Shown one piece after another: positions 56,590 through 64,000 of a stretch of 64,000 bases of DNA. The notes below the pieces were generated by a model. It did not search any database, was not told the DNA's origin, and saw only the letters and a list, made by a program, of their open reading frames with translations. The stretch spans positions 31,828,937 to 31,892,936 of the forward strand of contig AP025046.1 of NCBI GenBank assembly GCA_036186865.1, in the 5' to 3' direction. This DNA is from Eustoma russellianum. Its lineage: Eukaryota > Streptophyta > Magnoliopsida > Gentianales > Gentianaceae. Made by a program: the position numbers and the translations under genes. Numbering within the stretch: the first letter of the stretch is position 1; every line of letters begins with the position of its first letter.

Positions 56590-56953
56590 CTCTCTAACTC
56601 TGGTGATCACCCCTGTGGGGCAGGTGATGTTGTGTGCCTATTAGTTGGAAATGACATCCTATTTCAAATAGTTAAATTAGCGTAGTCAGATGTTATGTTT
56701 AAATTTTAAGAGTTATGCATATTCAAAAGAAAGCAGTCTACTTATTATGACCCTAAGTTAATTTTCCTTGTTGCTGAGTGTATGTATTGATTATCCTAGA
56801 ACCCCTTTTATGAACCATTCTAAGGGCTCTATACTAGGGTTGGTTCACTCTGCTAACATCAAACTTAAGTTTCTAAGTTCATAACCTGTGTACTCATTGT
56901 TATTTAGCTTATGTTGTCCGCTATGGATCTGGTGCCTTGGCTCTTATACCACC
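56590..56953 (-). pseudogene. Gyp-D interior: primer site and gag N-terminal remnant
   Basis: Minus strand, entering from the 5' LTR: a primer site at 56940-56951 that differs from the iMet type by one base (TGGTATAAGAGC), a leader, then a possible gag start at 56657 (MSFPTNRHTTSPAPQG) soon followed by a stop. The reading continues, with stops, on the far side of Gyp-C at 46368. It is too degenerate to code for anything. Confidence 0.65.
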
Positions 56954-59900
56954 TGTAGCACCCCGCCCAAGACCAGGGTCTCGGCACAGTGCACCTGCCG
57001 TACTCTACTACGAGGAGTACAAGGCATCATCTTCGTACATGTACAAATCGTAATAACATGTATCGATAAGCGGAAACAAAATGACATAAGCTGAAATAAA
57101 CGTTAACCCGAGTACATCCTAATACATCCGCATAAGTATCATTAGTACATCCATAATACAAAATGTCAAAATGCAAGAGCTGAATCCAAAATACAGAACA
57201 TATCATAGCAAGCTACTAACCAGCTCCATACATCTAATCCCTGGGCTCTTCTTCATTGAACTCTGGTTCAGGGTCTTGTGGATCTGTGTGGTAATAAGAA
57301 GGGGTGAGCGATAACGAATCGCTCAGTAAGTCGTTCCGCCTTAGTTCGTCAAGTGGATCATACATGGGGGTATGGTAATGGGTGATATAGTATGATGAAG
57401 TACAGTGAATCATAACATGTAATGTAATAGGAAGCATAATACATAGAGTGAATGCTGCACAATAATCTAAATGTAGGCATGGAAACAGAAATACAGATAC
57501 CATATCAAGCATCAATACAGGTAGAGAGCATGATAACATAAACAGATAATCTTATTAAACAACTAGTCTTAACTTGTGGATTCTTTGTTCTCGTACACTT
57601 TTTTCTTGGTTTGGCTTCGTCATTTTGTAGTATATCTTGTCTTATATTTGAGGTTTGTGACTTAATGTTACTCGGTACGTGAGACATGATCGTGACATAT
57701 GCAAGAGAACACCTTTTCTGACATGTGCAACGGAAAAACCTTTCTTGAAAAGAAAACACTTTATTTCATACTTACACGAACATGATATGACATAACATGG
57801 GTCGCGATAGCACTTTTCATAACATGAGAAAGGTACCCAGAACATACCGAATGATTCCCCGAATAGCCACGGGTACTGTCTATGAATCCTGATGGTCCAA
57901 CCATGGTATTACATCATACGTGGATAGGACTAACGGTGACGCACTATCGCAGTGATCTCGGGTCCCAAACATGGTGTTACACTCTACTATAACGTATTTG
58001 CCCCTGACATCGTCCCCCAAGAGCAGACATCAAGCAGCCCTCCATACTGAAAATTATAGACGTAACAGAAAAGACAGAGAACCCTTACCCTGGACAAGGT
58101 GTTACACTAAGCCTGTAAATCATGCGTATAAAGATAGGTACAGAGCCTTTGTCCCAGACAAGGGGTTACACTTACCTATGAGTACATGCATAAGTCGTAT
58201 GGAATAAATCGTCTCGCGGTACAAATTCTTGCGAATCTTGCAGAATTAAAATATTTCGTGCAGAGATCAAATTCATAAACATGTTCCATGATACATGAAA
58301 ACATGAGGACATTATGTATGACGTGGACTTTTCTTGGTAAGTGTCTTCATGGTTATTCTTAATTGGGCCGAATCTTATAGGTACTTAAGTAGACATTACT
58401 TAATTAGTTGGTGTAGCTCTTGTGTGGTGTAACGTCATACATATGCAATTAGCTTCTTTGATTTAGACATTTGTGGGAAAAAGCATACTTATATTATACA
58501 TGTAACCGTTAAGAGGTTGCCAATGGTTGTAACATTCATAATGAATTAAATTATATCCTTAGAGCCGTATATCATGACTTGAAGGATGTTCATAATGACG
58601 TTAAATATTCCAAAACCATATTGTATTATCAATTAGGCTGGTCTTTAAACATAATTAAGTCTTATTTACATGATAGGTCAAAGCTTACCACCCTTATGGA
58701 TAATGTCTGGGTTCTTGGGCTTAGGGCCGAAAGGCCCTCTAGCCCTGATTCATTTTTATTCCTTCTTTTCTTGTAGGATCCCGTTGGACTTTAATTTTTA
58801 TAGACCTTTACAATTTATGCTAGTCTTAGGGTCTCATGAAAATTAAATTAAACATTTGAACTTTATGACCCTTGTTACAAAAAGGCCATTTGGGCCGAAA
58901 TTAATGTGGCCCAAATATTTTAACTTCCTTAATATGTGGATGTGGCTCTTGTGGCTATTTCTCCTTTTTATTACATTCCATAGTACAAAATATATTACAA
59001 CAATAATTAATACATGAAAGTTACTTATTTTCAAGCCTTGGCCAAAAGTGGTGTGTCTTAAGAGGGAGTTTTCTCAACATTAATAACAATCTTGATGTTC
59101 ATAATGGGCCTAATATATGCCAATCATGCTAAATCATCATATGCTCAAAACATATCATACATACATGTTTCTTTTTCACATACGCATAAGAAGAAGATGG
59201 ACATGCATGTATTAAAATAACAAAGAAGAACATCCTTAGTGCACTCCTTAACACCCTATCTTCATATGTGTACCATCTATCATTGAAGTAGAGAAAATAA
59301 AATGACAATATCATCTTAATGGCATGCATGGCCTATATGACAAGTGATGATGTAATCCCATCTTGCATGTTGAACTAAATCAATACTCTAGATACATTTG
59401 ATAATTCTACTCAAGGAACGAGCACATACATCTTCAATTTCAACATGCAAGCTCTCATTAATGTCATCAAACCATAAAGTTCATAGTTTTAGTTGCATGC
59501 CTGGTCCAATAGTTGTTAGTGAGCATGCTAATCTTCATTCTAAATTTGCTTGAAGAAACTAGGAGGAAATACTTGCCTTGGTAGCTTGAGCCTTACACTA
59601 ATTGAAGAAAGATTGCTTTTTTGACCCCTAGCTTGAAAGTTATGGCCTTGAAGGCCAAAATGGAAAAAAAATTAGTCCTATTCGAGAAGAAAGAGTGCAA
59701 ATGTTCTAAGATTAATCTTAGATGAACTTTACCTTGGATTTGGCTTGAAATTTTTCACTTATCAAGTTGAAGAATCTCTCTTACTCCCTTGTTGAGGCCT
59801 ATGGTTTTAGATGCCAAATGAGAGACATGGAAAGTCTTGGTGAGAAAGAGAATTTAATGGAAAGAATATAGATGAAATAGAAAATGTGGTTACCTAAGAT

Positions 59901-61480
59901 GAAACTTGTGATTTGCTTGAGGTTGAAAGAGCTCCCTTGGCCCTTGGCTTGAGTCGTCTCGATTGGAGATGATGGGAGAAGAAGAAGATTTGGTTTTGTG
60001 GGAAGAGGAGGGAGAGAGAGAAGGGAGGTGGTAAATCATGATGAATAAGGCCACTAAGTGTAGAATGAGGAGAAGAACAAATTGAAATGCATTTTAAGGC
60101 TTAGAGGGTAGCTTTGGCCGAATGGGATGGGGGCGATTAAGGAGAATTCTTGGAGGTGTGAAAAGGAATTGGCATGTAATTAGAGTAGATATTTGTCTTA
60201 CAATGTGTAGGACTTGAAATAGCTATGGAAGAATAAGTAAAAGGAAGGAATAAGAATTATTGGGAATGGTGTTGAAAGTGCCATTATTTTGGTCGGAGTG
60301 TAAGGGAAAGTGAAATATTGATGGAGTGGAAGGAATATTTTGCATAAATTCTATTGGTTTAAAGCATGTAGGAGTAGTATTTACCTCCCATTCTTCCGTT
60401 TTAGCCAAAATTATAGTCTTTGGGAAAATAGTTTGTCATCAACTGTCTTTTGCTTAGGAATTTGAAGGTTTAAAGGTATATGCCATGCATGGCTTTTGGT
60501 TGGTAGAATCTTAAGGTGTGTAAGGGAGTAATGTGAGGAGAAAAGTGAATACAATAAAAGGAGTTATGTGTAAGACATGCATGCCTTTGTATTAGTTGTG
60601 GTTGGATAGTGAAAGAGAAAGGCATTTGCATGAAACTTGAGTGGTCAGATGTCTTGTTATGGTACGGCATGCTAGGAGGAGCAATAAAATTGAAAGGAAA
60701 TTTGATATATTCAAAGGGAAGAAATCCGACGGGGTGGTGGGAAATAAGAAATGATGATTGTTTTTGGGTTAAGGAAATAGTGGAACTAAAAGTCTTGTTG
60801 CATGTTGTTCTATTGGATGCATGTCTTACATAATGTAAGACATGGCAATGATTGATGATAAGAATAAAGAAGATTATTTAGAATTTTCTAGGGTTTAAAT
60901 TAGTAGGGGCGGTTGAGATAGTTGGAAAAGAGAGTGAATCTTGCATTAATCTCCATTGGTCCAAATAAAAAGGGTGATGTGATTGTTGTAAGAAAAGTAG
61001 CGGTTGTGTAAGAAGGAAGTTGGGGATATAGAAGATGTGCCTTGCAAGTAAACAAATTGTCTTTGTTCCTTATCTCCTCTTTTTGACCGAAATTTTTGTA
61101 CTGTAGAGAAAAAAATAGTGCAAGTTTGTAGATGATATGATGATGTGAGGGTTTCCCAAGTGTATAAGATAGATGGCATAAAAATCATGTGTGTAAGACA
61201 ATGTTTCTTACATGTGGATTGAGAGGCGTCCATAAGTGTAATGAAATGTGAGAAAATACAACTAACCCTTTGTCCTTGATCCTATGTCCAATTTGTCTTT
61301 TATGGGTTTTTAAAATTCTTAGAATAACTTTGTATCTTACAATGTATCCATCTCATTCAGTCGCGTGAAAACAGTTGAAATTTATTTATACTAGTGTTCA
61401 CAGAATTTGAATTCAAATGTTTCGTCGAAATTTTCGTTCGTTTGGCTTTCTCTTCTAACCTAGAAACGCGGGTCGTAACA
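56954..61480 (-). repeat. Gyp-D 5' LTR (4527 bp)
   Basis: Plus TGTAGCACCCCGCC to GGTCGTAACA, followed by GTACT. It contains the MYDPLDE mini-frame (57234-57365), the ACTTGCTG-type hairpin (57306-57331, GAGCGAT/ATCGCTC), and the GGTGTTAC array with CCTTGTC/GACAAGG-type hairpins (about 57840-58170). It aligns with 27374-29287 plus 42075-45003. The rest is AT-rich and has no recognisable gene. Confidence 0.9.
57234..57365 (-). other. Conserved LTR mini-frame MYDPLDE (Gyp-D 5' LTR copy)
   Basis: Starts MYDPLDELRRNDLLSD, ends EFNEEEPRD and a stop; the open frame reaches back to 57539. Compared with the copy at 27647-27778, the changes are mostly conservative and no indel breaks the frame. Function unknown. 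Confidence 0.45.
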
Positions 61481-63298
61481 GTACTTGCGTCGTATAATAT
61501 TATACATATGAAATTAATTCCCTTGATTTAGACATTTGTATAAAATAGTGTACTTATATTATGCACGTCTTAATTAAGAGGGTGCACTTGAGTTATAATA
61601 ATCATAATGGGTTAAATCGTGTCTCTTGGGCCTTACATCTTGAAACATTTTCGTATTCACAATGTTGGACATTCAAGCCATATCATTTTATCAATTAAGT
61701 TAATCTTAAGATATACTTAACTCATACTCTTATGTAGAGTCCAAAGTTACCTTAATTATGGGTAATGGCCAAAATTAGGCTTAGGGCCGAAAGGCCCTCT
61801 TGCTCCCATTTTTATCTTGTTCATTATTCTCCTATAGAAACTATTGGACTCTAATTGTCTTAGACATTTGTAAGTTATGCTATCATTATGGCCTCATGGA
61901 GATTAATTCTTGTTTGAACTTTTTGAGTTTAATTACCAAAAAGGCCTTTGGCCGAGATTACTGTAACCCAAAGATTAAAATCCCCTCTTATATGATTGTG
62001 ACACTTATGGCCCCTTTTTCTTTTGTTTGCATGTCATAGTTACCAAAATATATTACAATATTAATTTGTGCATCAAAGTCACTTATTTTTAATCCCTTGA
62101 CCGAAAGGGAGGGCGTTCAAAATGGAATTTTTCATCATCAATACAAAGCTGATACTCATAATGATTCTAATGTACATGAATCATACTACATCATAATATG
62201 CCCAAGTAATATCATACATACATGTTTATCCTCACCAACAATGAGAGCATATTGATGATGGTCATACTAACATAACAGGCAAGCACCTAGTATGTATCCT
62301 CTTATGATGATAATTATGCTACACATAACAGACAACATATAAAGCTAAAAATAAAGATTTCTATTTCATTTCTCCTCTCTAAGACCATGATCATCAAAAT
62401 ACACATCATGATAATGGTGATGAATTCGTGGACTTATAAAGGGGTGTCATGGTCATCCTAGTATGCATGCATAAAAGAGTAATGAATATTGAATCATTAC
62501 AAGACTACCATTCTCTATTTTCATAATATTCTTTTCCATCACATATGAGTGTAGAAGAAATGACATGCATGTATCAAAATATCAAAGGAGATGAGTATTA
62601 GCACACTAATTAGCCTAATATTCACATATATCACCATTTCTCATCTAAGTGTAGAGATATTAGGAAAGATGCATTATTTTGGACCTACACGGCCTAATGA
62701 GTCAATTAGTGACAAAATTTCATCTTGCATGTTAGATTAGAGTAGTGTTCTAAACACATTTGCTGGTTTCATTCCATAAAAGAACACATACATCATCAAT
62801 TTCAACATGCAAGCCTTCATTCATGTCAATAAACTTAGAGACCATAATTTTTAATTACATGCATGATCCATTAGTTATTAATGAGCATACTAATCTCAGA
62901 TTTCAATTTCCTTGAAGGAACTAGAAGAAACACTTGCCTTGGTAGCTTGAGTCTTACACTAAGGGAGGAAAGATTTCTTTTTTAGCTCCTAGCTTGAAAG
63001 TTACGGCCTTGGATTGGCTTGACTTTCCCCTTTTGTTAAGTTGAAGAACTTCTCCTGCCCCCTTGTTAGAACCTAAGATGAAGCTTGATGGTTGCTTGAA
63101 GTTGAAAGAATTTCCATGGTTCTTAATCTTGGGTCCTCACGGTTGGAGGAGAGGGAAATGGAAGGAGATATCTTTAGTTGGTGAGAGAGGGAGTAAAATG
63201 TTTTGAGGAGAGAGTGTTGGTAGAATAGAAGGAAAGGAGGCTTGTGTATTAAGAAAGTTCTTATGCCTTCTAATTTCCCTTTGGCCGAGATTTGGGGT
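61481..63298 (-). repeat. Gyp-X LTR, continuation
   Basis: After the second GTACT the old LTR resumes: 61486 onward (TGCGTCGTATAATATTATAC, then TTTAGACATTTGTAT) aligns with 58410 onward of the Gyp-D LTR, at lower identity. It is cut at 63298 by Gyp-E. Only AT-rich LTR sequence with no gene; its own 5' edge is not in the window. Confidence 0.75.
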
Positions 63299-64000
63299 TG
63301 TAGCGCCCCGCACCCCGGCCCAGCCGGATACGGTGCGCCCTCCGTACTTCACTACGGAGAGTACCAAGCGCTGATCCATAACATGTCGTAGTCCATGATA
63401 AAATACATGGACTTTCATGCTTATGCGTCAACAAGTAAGCGAAACAGTGGCAGAATAAAAACTTTAAATTAAAAACGTCTACGAAATCATCATTAGTTTT
63501 ACAACCCAAATCATAAAATACGGAAATTCCCGAAAGTAATTGTTTCAATCACAAGTTCATAAAAGGTCATCGACCACAACCATCTCGTCATGTCTCCTAG
63601 GCCATCCATCTCTCGCACTTCTATCGGTAAGGAACCCTAGGTTCATCTTCAATCCATTCTACTTTATTCCCTGCAGCCTCTAGGAGGAAAAATAGAAGGT
63701 GAGTGACAATGTCACCAGCAAGTATTCCATAAACAATCATGCATTAAATGGATGGTACACACAAGAACCAAATTCCCCAAAATTTGGACTTCTTCCGTCG
63801 TACATGTCTTCCCATTCAAAAGTCCCCACGGTAATCGGAATCATCACTTAGTCACAAAAGTAATAAGCTCATAACTTATCAAAGATTAAAACTTATCAAA
63901 GTCCATAAATTGTAAAAGTTCGTAACTGATAACAGTCCATAACTTATTAAAAGATCATCATTCAATAAAGATCATAACGGAGGAGCTAACAAGTCATAAC
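63299..64000 (-). mobile_element. Gyp-E: LTR of the Gyp-A family, right end outside window
   Basis: Plus TGTAGCGCCCCGCACC begins a minus-strand LTR aligning along its length to 17351-18060 of Gyp-A, with many substitutions. It has the same paired hairpins at its 3' edge (63300-63370), the acidic mini-frame (WIEDEPRVPY, about 63635-63685) and the ACTTGCTG plus GTGAC/GTCAC hairpin (63703-63723). Whether it is a full element or a solo LTR cannot be seen. Confidence 0.85.

Larger units (their letters stand above)
27374..61480 (-). mobile_element. Gyp-D: gag-only LTR element hosting Gyp-B and Gyp-C
   Basis: Minus-strand element flanked by GTACT (27369-27373 and 61481-61485), inserted in the Gyp-X LTR. 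The 3' LTR is 27374-45003 (split by Gyp-B) and the 5' LTR is 56954-61480 (4527 bp). With Gyp-C removed, the interior is only about 1.7 kb. It has a primer site (one mismatch to iMet), a degenerate gag and a polypurine tract, but no recognisable protease, RT or integrase. That layout matches the non-autonomous terminal-repeat-with-gag class described in plants; an autonomous parent that later lost pol is the alternative. Confidence 0.8.

Overview
The window is plant nuclear DNA made almost entirely of nested LTR retrotransposons. I found no host gene, tRNA, rRNA or CRISPR array. Evidence for a plant: initiator-Met-tRNA primer sites (TGGTATCAGAGC), Ty3/gypsy elements with very long LTRs (2.6-4.8 kb) and a C-terminal chromodomain (Tekay/Del-type chromoviruses), and Ty1/copia elements of the Sirevirus type. 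The species cannot be named from the sequence; a repeat-rich flowering plant fits. Element names below are mine.

Layout. (1) Gyp-A, 1-21376, minus strand: a decayed chromovirus whose 3' LTR runs off the left edge; its gag is split by Cop-A. (2) Cop-A, 5343-16482, plus strand: a complete Sirevirus-like copia element with target duplication ACTCA and an open 910-codon integrase/RT/RNase H frame. (3) 21377-24473: a minus-strand copia remnant (Cop-B) containing a plus-strand solo LTR of the same family (Cop-C). (4) Gyp-X, from 24474 to 63298: an old minus-strand gypsy LTR that hosts everything inside it. Its first 1.45 kb is present in tandem (24474-25917 and 25918-27373). Gyp-D (27374-61480, minus, duplication GTACT) is inserted in it. 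(5) Gyp-D is a gag-only element; its 3' LTR holds Gyp-B (29288-42069, plus, duplication CCAAT) and its short interior holds Gyp-C (46369-56589, plus, duplication CTCTC). (6) Gyp-E, 63299-64000: the start of another minus-strand LTR of the Gyp-A family.

History. Four perfect 5-bp target duplications fix most of the insertion order. Gyp-C is the youngest: its two 2.65-kb LTRs appear to differ only by single-base length changes in short homopolymers, so the apparent frameshifts in its pol may be sequencing errors. Gyp-A and Gyp-B are full of stops and frameshifts.

Most interesting signals. Short GT-AG introns (70-85 bp) appear inside the gag-pol frame of Gyp-A and Gyp-C. One lies at the same codon and phase in both and is cleanly absent in Gyp-B, which suggests real splicing and retrotransposition of a spliced RNA. 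In all the gypsy LTR families the same module sits at a similar distance from the LTR 3' end: an array of short tandem repeats, then the word ACTTGCTG followed by a hairpin whose stem sequence differs between families but keeps pairing, then a CAG with an acidic mini-reading-frame, then paired hairpins just before the primer site. A hairpin with AAGTTTCG arms precedes every polypurine tract.
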